A DNA stretch of 64,000 bases, taken from positions 248,001-312,000 of the forward strand of contig JAZARR010000236.1 in the NCBI GenBank assembly GCA_037389465.1, written 5' to 3'. The DNA comes from Baylisascaris procyonis (lineage: Eukaryota > Nematoda > Chromadorea > Rhabditida > Ascarididae). The position numbers and the translations under genes were made by a program. Shown here in pieces: positions 14,301-24,386 of the stretch. Below the pieces are notes generated by a model that was not told the origin of the DNA, did not search any database, and worked only from the letters and a program-made list of their open reading frames with translations. Each line of letters opens with the position of its first letter. The stretch's first letter is position 1.

Positions 14301-14579
14301 AATGTATTGAAATCGCTTTAGAATATTCACCTCTCTAAAAAGTGCTACAATTAGAAGAATGCGGCAACCATATTGGACGAAGCCGTAGATGAGAACAAAA
14401 TTATTAGTGGTCGCAATTTGTATAACAGAGATTAGAATTAACGAGAAGCGAAATAAATACATAGAGCAAGGAGGTACGAAAGGTAGACAGGAGCAAAGAA
14501 TGAAAGTAAAACCTGGAGGTCCCTTAAATGAAGATGGTTTTTTGTTGCGTTTAGTGAAATTTCTTGTCGTCAGCGACAT
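11342..14579 (-). CDS. Id/Emc-like helix-loop-helix protein lacking a basic region
   Basis: Three exons, in transcript order 14513-14579, 12349-12579 and 11342-11421, give exactly 126 codons (125 residues) with no internal stop; both junctions are phase 1. The start is the first ATG of the 14.5-kb exon. Residues about 50-95 form a helix-loop-helix: helix 1 ELEALAQLLPYHN, a loop rich in Pro/Ser/Asp, and helix 2 VLRGAAQYIDQLRATI. This matches the L..L..LVP and YI.DLQ pattern of Id and Extramacrochaetae. The residues before helix 1 (LSREESAE preceded by Ser/Thr) are not a DNA-binding basic region. The length also fits Id proteins (about 120-165). Known Id proteins heterodimerise with bHLH factors and block DNA binding; that role here is inferred. 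Acceptors are ggtttcag and tttatttcag; the first donor (CAG|gttttac) is unusual. Alternative: a bHLH whose basic region is on another exon. Confidence 0.55.
12617..12702. repeat. Tandem duplication, two units of about 42 bp
   Basis: Two adjacent units share CTAGGCTGGTAA.G.CCATGCAGC. They lie in intron 1 of the HLH gene, about 40 bp upstream of exon 2 in the transcribed sense. Confidence 0.7.
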
Positions 14580-14779
14580 CACACGACGCACACCATACGC
14601 GCTGCGTCGCCAACAAAACAATTGACCGATATGGACACAGAACTGGATCGGTGAGTTGAATCGATGAGAGATGCTTGTCGGCCCTAGTCTACGTCCGTAC
14701 AGTCAGTGGCACCAAGGGGGTTACGCACACCGTTGCACGCATATGGGTCTACAACTGAAAGTGCCGTCCTCGATCGTAA

Positions 14780-14806
14780 CGACCGCCCACTCCGCCCTCC
14801 CCTCCT
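14780..14806 (-). promoter_or_regulatory. GC-box pair upstream of the HLH gene
   Basis: In an otherwise AT-rich region the minus strand reads GAGGGCGGAGTGGGCGGTCG, two GGGCGG-like boxes about 200 bp upstream of the HLH start codon, inside a locally GC-rich block (about 14640-14810). The position suggests a promoter; the motif alone is weak evidence. Confidence 0.3.
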
Positions 14807-14957
14807 ACAAACGACCGATTAGACCGTAAAATTTTCAATGCACCCTCGCTACACAAGTATGACTTATTCAAACTAAAGACATAGAACCTGCTGTCGTCAT
14901 ATGATGTGACCCGCATTTTCATATAATACCGTTCTTCCCGTTTAGAGTATAAAAGAA

Positions 14958-15198
14958 CTATACAGCCCCGAGTAATCCCTCTTCCCCTTTCAATAAGTCC
15001 TTCAACTTTTCAAATATACCATCTGATGTCTGAACCTTTGGGAAAAATAAATTCCCCTCCTTAATAACCCTTTTCCGGTATGAGGCGTGAAAACGAGCAG
15101 TTTTTTTAAATATCTGCAACATTACAGGCTGTTGTCGCACCTTGTCAAAAGTTGCAAATAAAAATAACTCTCGTTCAGCGAAACTCTCAATGAATGAA
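14958..15198 (-). CDS. Candidate terminal exon, unidentified, upstream of the HLH gene
   Basis: After a tttacttaacag acceptor the minus strand is open for 79 codons to TAG at 14958. The translation is mixed and protein-like: it begins SFIESFAERELFLFATFDKV and ends in a charged stretch, EKLKDLLKGEEGLLGAV. The opposite strand is full of stops, which favours this strand. The exon needs two bases from an upstream exon that I did not locate. It ends 378 bp before the HLH start codon on the same strand, a spacing compatible with either separate genes or a nematode operon. No family recognised. Confidence 0.42.
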
Positions 15199-15259
15199 CT
15201 GTTAAGTAAATATCAGTAAATTCATTTACCAAAAACCTGTGGAAAACCACAACGCTTAG

Positions 15260-15655
15260 ATTAATTTATCTTTAAGCGGTGTCGGAAAAATATATGCTGA
15301 TGGAGAAGTAATGTCGGGAAATCGATTAATCTCTGAAGGCGACTTCGAAAAAATTGAAGAAAATGTATGTTCGAGAAACCAACTTCCTAGACTACGCCTC
15401 CAACTCACTCTCCTTACGTCGATTCAGGTCATGAAGAATTATACAGTTCCTAATATTTGCACGATAAATTCTGTTGCCCAACATGTTATGATAGATACAA
15501 AATCATATTTCGTCGTTAAAGACTTATGCATCTGATCAGCCGCGCAGAAAAATGAATTCGTGGTTATTTACGCGAAATTGTTTTTCTTGCACATGCATCA
15601 GGCTGGTATGATCCGGCAGAAACTCAAAAAGCTCAACATGATGCCAGTGTTCTAG
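15260..15655 (+). CDS. Candidate two-exon gene fragment, unidentified
   Basis: Exon 15260-15364 (35 codons, includes GVGKIYADGEVMSGNRLI and then SEGDFEKIEEN) ends at a good donor, AAAT|gtatgt. Exon 15548-15655 (36 codons with stop) follows an AG at 15546-15547 and encodes KNEFVVIYAK through MIRQKLKKLNMMPVF. Both exons are phase 0, so they join cleanly. The first acceptor (aacgcttag) is weak; translation could instead start at ATG 15311, giving a 53-residue protein. A second stop-free frame overlaps 15565-15882 on the same strand, so the exact exon is uncertain. It lies head to head with the minus-strand exon at 14958-15198. Not recognised. Confidence 0.32.
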
Positions 15656-15659
15656 AGGA

Positions 15660-18119
15660 TTCAACCATCCGCCCTTTCTTAGGTTCAGTCATTAGATTGA
15701 AAAAACCGACGACACAGAGCGTAATGAAATTCACTGCAACAAGCTCATTGAAAGCACAAAATGCCTCAGTTGATCGGCTGCGCAATTTTCATTTTTCGAG
15801 TTGGATTATGTTTGTACGTATCCAACTCCCAAAATTTGGTCACATCCCTTCACCTAAGAGAAGTTCCTTGTTATGCTTATGATTAGACCCGATTAATGAG
15901 TAGTATGAGGGCGGGGGGGGAGGGTATCTAAAGCAAGCGTGCTAAAATATGATTGCTTTAATTTTAGGACTTCAAATATGCTCAAAGCTTGGCGTCCTTT
16001 CTTGTACGATGATGGTATTTCAAAAAAAAAAAAAAAAAACAAAAACGAGCGCATCTCAACAGTAAAAAAAAATTGACAATATAGGCCTCTCAATTATCCT
16101 TACCTCATTTCAGCTTTATTATCCCGTCAACGAAACTAACAAAAGCCCTAAAACGACAGAATGTCTCTTCAAACAGCACATGTAAAATGCAGATAATTTA
16201 TCGGTCTCTTGCAGCAAGGAGGGACATATGTGCGGTAAAGTGGTATGTGTGTGCACAATTAGCAGCGGTACCTTAACAACGTTGCGGTCGCATTCATTAA
16301 AATACAATGTCGATTGCATCGGCAAGCCTCTTATCGTTGCAAATACAAAGCGCAACCTCTAAACAAACGCTCGACACTCAAATTGCGCTCACAGGTGCCG
16401 CATATATAAATTGCTTTCCGTTGCTGCGTTACATAAGCTTCCCCCCTTCCTAACCGCCTTCCTATAAAAATATTATTCATTCGTTATTCCAACATCCCAC
16501 TTAAACAACTGCAGAATTAATTTGCACATCGTTTTTCCATTTACAGTCTTTTCATTTACGTAGGCGTCATTTCCTCTAAACATTCAAGATAAATTATTGC
16601 AAAGTAAATTGCTGCCTAAATTACTGCAAAGTTTAAAACATATATATAGTCAAGAGATATAAAAAGATCCGATTCTGTGACATCGATCGTTAAATAAATT
16701 ATAAAATTATTCGCAAAAATCGCTCGACTAGACAATATTGAGAACTGCAAAACTTCCAATTACGGAAATGTCACACAAAACTGAACTAATGAAATGTCAT
16801 CTCATAATTGGTGAATAAGGCTGGAAAAAATTACGAGCATATCCTAACCGAAAAACAAATATCACAAAATAAGATGAACAAGAAAGCCTTTGTTACTTTG
16901 GCTTTCTCACTGCAGCGCTCATGTTTTATGTATTGCACCATCATACCTTACTTTCTACTTTTTGATTCCCTTTTCTAGCCGAATAGCTGCAGAACTTTGT
17001 AAACTAGTAAAACAATCTGCTTCATTTTTTAAATTCGTTTGTAGTGATGGTAATTATGTTTTTAAAAAATCAATAAAAGTCTAAACCAACCGAAATAAGG
17101 CATGATCAAATGCCTATTTTTTGTGAAAATCGTTCAACTGTCATGAGTGATGAAGTTTGCAACAACCGCAAAAAAGGCGAACAACATAACTGTTCTACAA
17201 GCACGACGCCCATATAAATTATAAGCGGAAGTGGAAAACTAAGGCGACCGCAGGCACGCACCTCTTATATTTCCATTCATTATGCTCACCGATCGCCTAA
17301 AACCTAAAGGTAAAAAAACATTCAAATGTCACGTTCAAATCACAGCCTCACGATTTCAAACCTTGAAAAAAAGGAAAAGCAGAGAAACCGCTTCAGAAAA
17401 CTAACACATTCCTGGTAATGGCGCTCGTGACACCAAGCAGCTTCGTAAAATATGAGTAAATAATAAAATCTATCCCCATCAAACTTTGTAACTGCAACTT
17501 AAGCGGTTCATAAGTTGAATTATCGGACAGACGTATATGAAGAAAGATATGCAGCTAAGCACAAACAGGTATGACATTGCGTCCTACAAGTGCAATTCTG
17601 AAAACATGCGGCATTTTTTGCGAAAAAATACGCATTTTTAAAGACAATAAATAAGAATGTTACATATATGGGAAATAAAAGACTAGTGGACTACTGTTCA
17701 CAGCTAGGACATGTGAAGGACATGTGAAAAGGACTGGGTTAGCAACAAATAGCAAAACAAAAACGGCGTAAACGTTATACGACCTATAAAGAATATGAGT
17801 GGTTTATTGAGAATGCAATGATTTGCATACGGGAAAGGCAATGAGTGCCTCCCGGGGAAGGTAATGAATTCTTCGAAAGGTAATCACGGGCATTTAACTG
17901 TGAAGCGAACTCTTTTGCTGATTTATGACCCATGCCTATGACCGTGTTGACAAAGCCTGATTCGAGTGCTCATTCAGCAGCGAATTCATTCTTCTTAACG
18001 CTATCCGTTATGTGCCCCAATTCCCTCTCAGGTATAAAATAGGATTGGAATCCATCAAACTAGCTATGCCCGCCTCTTTCGAGCAAAATAACGATAGCAT
18101 CCTTCATGTAAAATCAAAA
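15660..18119. other. No supported gene
   Basis: Contains an open frame tail to 15882 (+), a G-rich run near 15911-15923 and a poly-A run at about 16022-16040. The remainder is AT-rich with no exon-like segment. Confidence 0.4.
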
Positions 18120-18722
18120 CCTTCTGAAGAGCCGGTTCGCAATGTTGGTACCAGTTCGCAAAGTTTGTTATGGTTCGCAGCATTCGTACCGCTTCGCAAT
18201 TTTGGTACCTTGCAAAGTTTGTCATGGTTCGCAATGTTGGTACCCGCTCACAAAGTTCATTATGGTTCGCAACATTCCCACCGGTTCGCAATGTTGGTAC
18301 CTTGCAAAGTTTGTCATGGTTCGCGGTATTCGTACCGGTTCGCAATGTCGGTACCTCGCAATGTTCGTCATGATTCGCAGTATTCGTACCGGTTCGCAAT
18401 GTTGGCACCCGTCCGCAATGTTCATCATGGTTCGCTTCGCTCTATTCGTACTGTCTCGCAATGCCCGCTCACAAAATTCATCATGGTTCGCAACATTCCT
18501 ATCGGTTCGCAAAGTTCATCATGGCTCGCAGTACTCGTACCGGTTCGCAAAGTTTGCCACGGTTCGCGGTATTCGTACCAATTCGCGAAGTTCGCATCTG
18601 TTTGCAAGGTTCGTCGTGGTTCGCAGTATTTGTGCCTGTTCGCGAAGTTTGTCATGGTTCGCAGTGTTTGCAACTGCTCGCAAAGTTTGTCGTGATTCGC
18701 AGCATTCGCACCAGTTCAAAAG
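18120..18722. repeat. GGTTCGCA-type minisatellite
   Basis: About 600 bp of diverged units built on GGTTCGCAATGTTGGTACC and GGTTCGCAGTATTCGTACC, alternating with segments such as TTGCAAAGTTTGTCATGG. The repeat keeps several frames open on both strands; the resulting Arg/Ser/Phe-rich and Thr/Asn-rich frames shadow the repeat and are not genes. Confidence 0.9.
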
Positions 18723-18831
18723 CGCAAGATGGCGAAAATGGGAACCTGTACAAACCTGCTGACCATCGCAAGCGCAACATGGTAATCTGCGAACCTCCGC
18801 GAGGCTGCGAATCTGGGAACCTGGGAAGCAT

Positions 18832-20943
18832 AGCCTGAGAGCTAGCGTAGACCTAAGCCTCACCGCAAAATCAAGCCTGAGCCTAAGCCCAAGCATAAGA
18901 AACTGAGCCTAAGCCAAAGCAGAAGGGACTGAACCTAAGCCCACTCTTAGGCCTAAGCCTGAGAGCAAGTCCGACCCTAAGCTACTAAGTCCAAGCCACT
19001 AAGGCTAAGAATGAGCCCAAGTCCAAGCAACAAAGCCTAAGAATAAGCCTAACCATGAGCCTAAACCTGAAATTAAGCTAATAAGACTAAGCCTAAAATA
19101 CGGAGCCTGAGCCAGAGAATAAGCCTTAGCCTAAGCCTATGCCCAAGACTGCGAACCTGCGAACTTGCACGAGGCCGCGGATCTGCGCAAACATGCGAAA
19201 CTGCGAACCTGCGTATACCACCGAGTTTGCGTATCTGCGAACCTTAGCCTGAGCCTTTGCTAAACGTAAGCCTAAGCCTAAGCCTATGCCTAAGCCACTA
19301 AGCCCAAAAATAACCTAGGCCTGAGCCACTAATCCTAAGAATAAGTTTCTAAGCCTAAGCATAAGAGACAGCCCAAGCCCAAGCCCAAGCCTAAGTCTAA
19401 GAGTATGCTAGGAGGAATAAGCTGGTAAGCCTAAGAACAAACCTAAGCCTATGCTACCAATTTTAAGCCATTAAACAAAAGAATCAGCCCTAAGTCTAAA
19501 CCTAAGTTTAGAGTATGAACAAGGTTGCGAAACTGCAAACCATCGCGAACCCGCACGAACATGAAAACCTTCGGATCCGAACCTTGCGAACCTGCGCGAA
19601 CACTGTGAACCTGCACAAAACGTGCCAACCCGGTCGAGCTTAAGAATCTGGGAACCTGCAAACCACAGCCTAAGCATTAGCCTAACTATACCCTTATCTT
19701 AAGCCTAGGCCACGATTAGACCTGAGCTATAGCCTAAGCTTAGGTTTCGGCTTACGAATAGGCCAAACCTAAACCCATGCCTAAACCTAGGCCTAGGCCC
19801 AAGCCTATGCTTAAGATTAAGCCCAAGCCTGGGTCTACGTCCAAGTCTAAGCCTAAGAATAACAACAGGCCTAAGCTACTAAGTCTAAGCCTAAGCTACT
19901 GAGCGCAAGCTTTAGCATAGGACTAAGCCTGAGCTTGAGCCTAAGCCTAAGCCCAAACCTGAGCTACTAAGCCATGCCTAAGCCTAAGCATAGGCTATGT
20001 CCAAGCCTGCAAACCTGCGAACCAGCGCGCACATGCGAACATGCGAATCTGCCTACCTGCGCGAACCTGCACGAACCTGGGAATTTCCGAAGCTGCGAAC
20101 CATACCTTAAGCCTCAGCCTAAGCATAAGCTTAAACGTTAGCCCACGCTACTAAGCTTAAGCCTAAGGTACTAAGCCCAAGCTAATAAGCTTAAGAAGAA
20201 GCCTATGCCTAACATCAGGCCCAAGATTGCGATCCCGCCAAGCTGCGAACCAGCTCCAACATGCAAACCTGCGAGCCCAGCACCAAACTGCGTGAACATG
20301 TGAACCTTCACGAACTTGCGGATCTGCGCGAGCATGCGAATTTGCGAACCTGCGAACCATAGCCTAGCTATCCTAGTCCTAAGCCTAAGGCTAAGAATAA
20401 GCCTAGGCCTAGGCCAGGGCCACTAAAATTAAGCCTAAGCCCAAGCCTCAGCATAATCCTCAGCCTAAGAATAAGCCTGGGCCTAAGTCTAAGCCCAAGC
20501 CTAACAATAAGCCTGAGCTACTAAGCCTAGAATAACCTTAAGCCTATGCTACTGAGCCTAAGCTACTGAGCCAAACAATAAGCTACTAAGCCTAAGAATA
20601 TACTAAGCCTGAGCTACTAAGGCTAGGCTACAAAGCGAAAGATAAGCCCTAAGCCTATGCCTAAGCCTAGATTATGCCCAAGCCTGTGAACCTGCGAACC
20701 TTCGCGAGCCTGCACGAACCTGTGAATCAGCGCGAACCTGCACGGAAACGCGAACCTGCAAACCTGCGCGAAGCTGCACGAACCTGCTAACCCGCGAACC
20801 TACGAACCTGCGAATTATAGCCTAAGCCTTAACCTAAGCCTAAGCCTAAGCCTAAGATTAAGCAACTAAGCCTAAACCTAAGCCTAATCTACTAAGCCTA
20901 CGCCTAAACTGCTAAACCTGAGCCTAGGCCTAAGCCTAAGCCT
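18832..20943. repeat. Large degenerate interstitial telomeric-type array (GCCTAA)n with TGCGAACC blocks
   Basis: About 2.1 kb dominated by AAGCCT/GCCTAA permutations, the C-rich strand of the nematode telomere repeat TTAGGC, reading left to right. Variants include AAGCCC, AAGAAT and GCTACTAAGCCT. It is interrupted by blocks of TGCGAACC/CGCGAACC at about 19143-19245, 19517-19660, 20005-20105, 20225-20368 and 20688-20818. The divergence indicates an old interstitial array, not an active chromosome end. Unique sequence follows on the right. Confidence 0.92.
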
Positions 20944-21004
20944 TTTTTGCTGCTATTCAGTCGGGTGCCCTCAGCACAGATGGTAGTTATTTAACAATAT
21001 AAAT

Positions 21005-22329
21005 TTACATCGCCAAAGAACGCAAGTCTTTCAAGTATCTTTGGACGTCAAAAGGATGAGGAAACATACCCCTTTCACACAGACGAGTTCGTTCTTTTGG
21101 GAAGTCTTCGAATATCTGCCATAGATCCTCTCTTGTCGAAACGAATACTTCCGAATGTCCGACCGACTTTACCGAAAATTCTTGTCCGCAGACACACTTT
21201 CCGACAAGCCCCAATTCTCTAAAAGTTTCGCCTGAACTTTATCGATAAGCACACTCTAAAGTTGCGTTATCACTTCAAAAAATTTGGAGAATTTAGAAAC
21301 ATCCTACAAAATTCCGACTTTAGACAATTAAACGGATGCCAGAAGTGTGATAAATATTCCTCAAACATTTACCAGAGTATGACCATGATTGAAAGTTTCG
21401 CCTAACCTTTATCGATTGTGAAAAGCGAGAAGCCGTTTTCGGTTTTAACAAGCAGAGTACCATGTTTCACAATAAGCAACCCCTAAAAAACTATTTCTTT
21501 ATGAGCCATCACTGTAATATAATAAAATGCGGGCCATATTGCCTGCAAAAGCTATCTTACCCATAATTAATAAACCATGAGCTAAACATTAAATAAACCA
21601 TGAGTTCTGCAAAAATCACGATATCGAACCAGATTTTATCGATAAAAAACCTAAAACAGGCAATTCGGGTTTTGAGGTGTTCTAAAATTAACCAGATTTC
21701 AACCCGTTCCGTCCAAAAAATGTGTCATTGATGCTGACAACAATCAAACGAGCGCTCAATATAAGCTTTCAAATATGTATTCAGTAAATAGCTGGGATGC
21801 ATATTTTTGCACTGTTTGGTTTGTAATTGCCACAAAAGAAAAGTACTATATGATTTGTCCTGAAAACGTTAAATTCTAAAAATTCGTATCCTTCGACGAA
21901 AGGTTGGATGACGCAATAAATCACCCAAGAAAGAAAGGGGAGGAATAGGGTTGCTGTAAGAGAAAGATGAAGCATGGTTTCTCTGCAGTAACATTATCAA
22001 GCTTGTGAAACAAGTTTCCCTATTATATTATCAAACTTATCATTTCCTACTATGTTATCAAGCTTATCACTAAAAACGTTGCGCTAAAAGCATTGAAAGG
22101 GAATAAATTCTAAAAAGTAAAATAACAATACAGCGGAAGAAAGTGATTTATGCAAGCCTACTTTGCATCGCTCTCATTTCCGACAGACGAAATCACCCGG
22201 TGAAAACATTCGTAGCATGTGTCGCATCATCACTTCGCCTAGAAATTGCTTGTCGTCGTTTTTGGTCTTTTGAGCGAGAGAAAAGGAGCGAACAATGTGC
22301 CACATGAGTTGCTCTATAATCAACTCTGA
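21005..22329 (-). CDS. Cyclic-nucleotide-gated-channel-like protein, C-terminal cNMP-binding domain (partial, possibly damaged)
   Basis: Exons in transcript order are 22177-22329, 21407-21482 and 21005-21231. The first (51 codons) ends FSPGDFVCRK, the FSPGDYICRK start of CNG-channel binding domains. The second encodes GLLIVKHGTLLV and FSLFTIDK, matching the beta-roll IVKxGxLxV. The third encodes GETFRELGLVGK, VKSVGHSEVFVSTREDLW and FEDFPKERTRLCERG, matching FGExS, RSxGYSDLFxLSxxDLW and the C-helix. The last junction is phase 1 with a good gttcag acceptor. Oddities: the first exon ends AAA|tgagag, as if the G of a gtgag donor were lost; about six residues (KGDIGKE-type) are missing between exons 1 and 2; and the phosphate-binding RRT is replaced. 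CNG channels conduct cations in sensory neurons. Membrane exons should lie rightward, but I found none in 22.3-24.4 kb. Confidence 0.62.
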
Positions 22330-24386
22330 CTGTCAGTTGAGTTGGAAAAGCAATGCAAGTTCAGCAATGCTAGATTCTTGCTCAAATGTTCTCATCACCG
22401 ATTTGTCCCATTGTGGAAAATAGCGAAAACTAATTCTGTTAGCGAATCGAGTAGCGTTTTTCATCTAGATTTCGCTTCTGTCCGATATATTTTTCATTCT
22501 GGAGAGATTATAGAATGCTTCATCTACAATTCAGCCACAAATGAGCTTGCATATTAATTTCTCCAAAATTCATTAAAAAAGGACCGTCTCATATTCGCGT
22601 ATTCTCTATTCAAAAATTCGCTAATAAGTGATGTAAAAATCATCAACAGATAGGCAATATAAATTGACAGGTGCAAACACCAAACGAAATTGTTAAGTGC
22701 AGTAGAAAGTACAAATTGTTTATTGAAATGTGAGAATGCATTTCACCGAAAAGTCTTGCATCGAGTTTTAAACAGTTGGCAAGATGAAAAATCCACTCCC
22801 AACTTACTCGATCAATCATATATCAACAATCACTGGGGAACTTTTTTTTTCGTCTATCCTCTTTAACAAATATCATTACCATAACAATCATCACCATTAC
22901 GATAATTTTTTTAAGAAATTTTTTTTTTAATAATAGCTAAAAATTCATTTTAATTTTGTCGACCAGATTAAATCGATGCTAAGAATGAAAGAATAAAATA
23001 TGGAAAAGCGTTGCTAAATTATAACACATTTGAGGAAAAAATCGTTAAGAAAAAATATCATCAGCAAATCTTAGATAATGAAGAACTGAACGATTTAAAA
23101 AATACGCAGTGAGAGTACCCAACGTCACATCCATATTTCGAAGAAAAAATTGAAAAAGCACATAAAAATTGCCCGTTTTTAAATCTTCTTTTGAAATATT
23201 TACGTAAAGCTAAGAAACGGGAACATTCACTGCAATTCATATTGGAAAATTCAACTAACGTTCTTACGAAATAATATGAGATGAGGTTTGCAAATATACT
23301 CAAGAGAAGAAAAATAAACAGATAGCTACTGAATTCTTCTTTCAGAAATAATCTGTAATAAGTAGTGCTTGGGTGCATAAAATAAAAATCTGTTAAACCG
23401 ATTTACGTCACAATAATCTTTTTCGCCTTTATCAACCCTTATCAACAACGATCCTAGCTTACAATATTCAATCGCTGGCCGAAATATACGAATATGTGGG
23501 ATTTTTTCTCATCAGTGTAAAATAATATTTTCGACACATAATAGGGAGCAGGTAGCAAAACATGAAGTTGATAGCAGCACAAATCATTTACATATATTAG
23601 ATAAAAAACAAATAAAAAACAAAGACAGCTCGCAGTTTGCGACGCTATTTCGATATTTGTAAATTTTCATCGGTCCCAGCTCTTAGCTATGTCACTCTTT
23701 CCCCACCTTTTTTGATATAAAAAATTTTATATTACGGTAATGGGGTTCAAATGGAGATTGCAGGTGAAATAAATAATAGATGAATTGATAAAAAGGTGTT
23801 TATAGATTCTTTTACGGTGCCACCTAAAACTCTTAAGCATCAAAATCCACGCATTGCAATCAATGGTCCACCGACAACTGTTGTTCTCAAAGAATTTCCT
23901 CTTGCAAATCACCTTTTCGCTATGAGAACCCTGTTCAGCTTCAAGTTTTAGAACATTATTTTAGAGTGGATTGCAAAGTAAATTAGATACCTCATTTAAA
24001 TGATCAAGCAATGAAACAGTTCAAAATTAACTCAACTAAGACTTGACACCACATTTATCGTAAATGACGCCACTTTCAAAAAAAAATCGGCAATTGATAA
24101 AGAAATGAATGTGACATCCCTAACTCAACGAAATATTCGGAGCAAAATTTTAGACCTCCCTGAACATATTAGGATATTTTAGGCAAAATAATAAAAAAAA
24201 AATTATTAAAAAACCTAAATATACGGCGGCGGCAGCAATAGTTACACATCACATCCGAATACAATTGAAATGATGGCATTCGGTTCACGAAAGCACTCGG
24301 TGATGACCCTGGGATATACAATAATAGGCAAGCGATATTTTACAATTCATTAGGGATATTGTCTTGACAGCCGACCGGTCAATAAC
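22330..24386. other. Between channel exons and the GPCR; no exon identified
   Basis: AT-rich. I looked on the minus strand for pore, S6 or C-linker exons of the channel gene and saw none convincing. Open frames at 23061-23378 and 23727-23912 (-) have no matching motif. Confidence 0.3.

Noticed and set aside
18012..18896. Several overlapping frames of up to 227 codons on both strands
   Set aside because: They are translations of the GGTTCGCA minisatellite; the repeat unit happens to lack stops in several frames.
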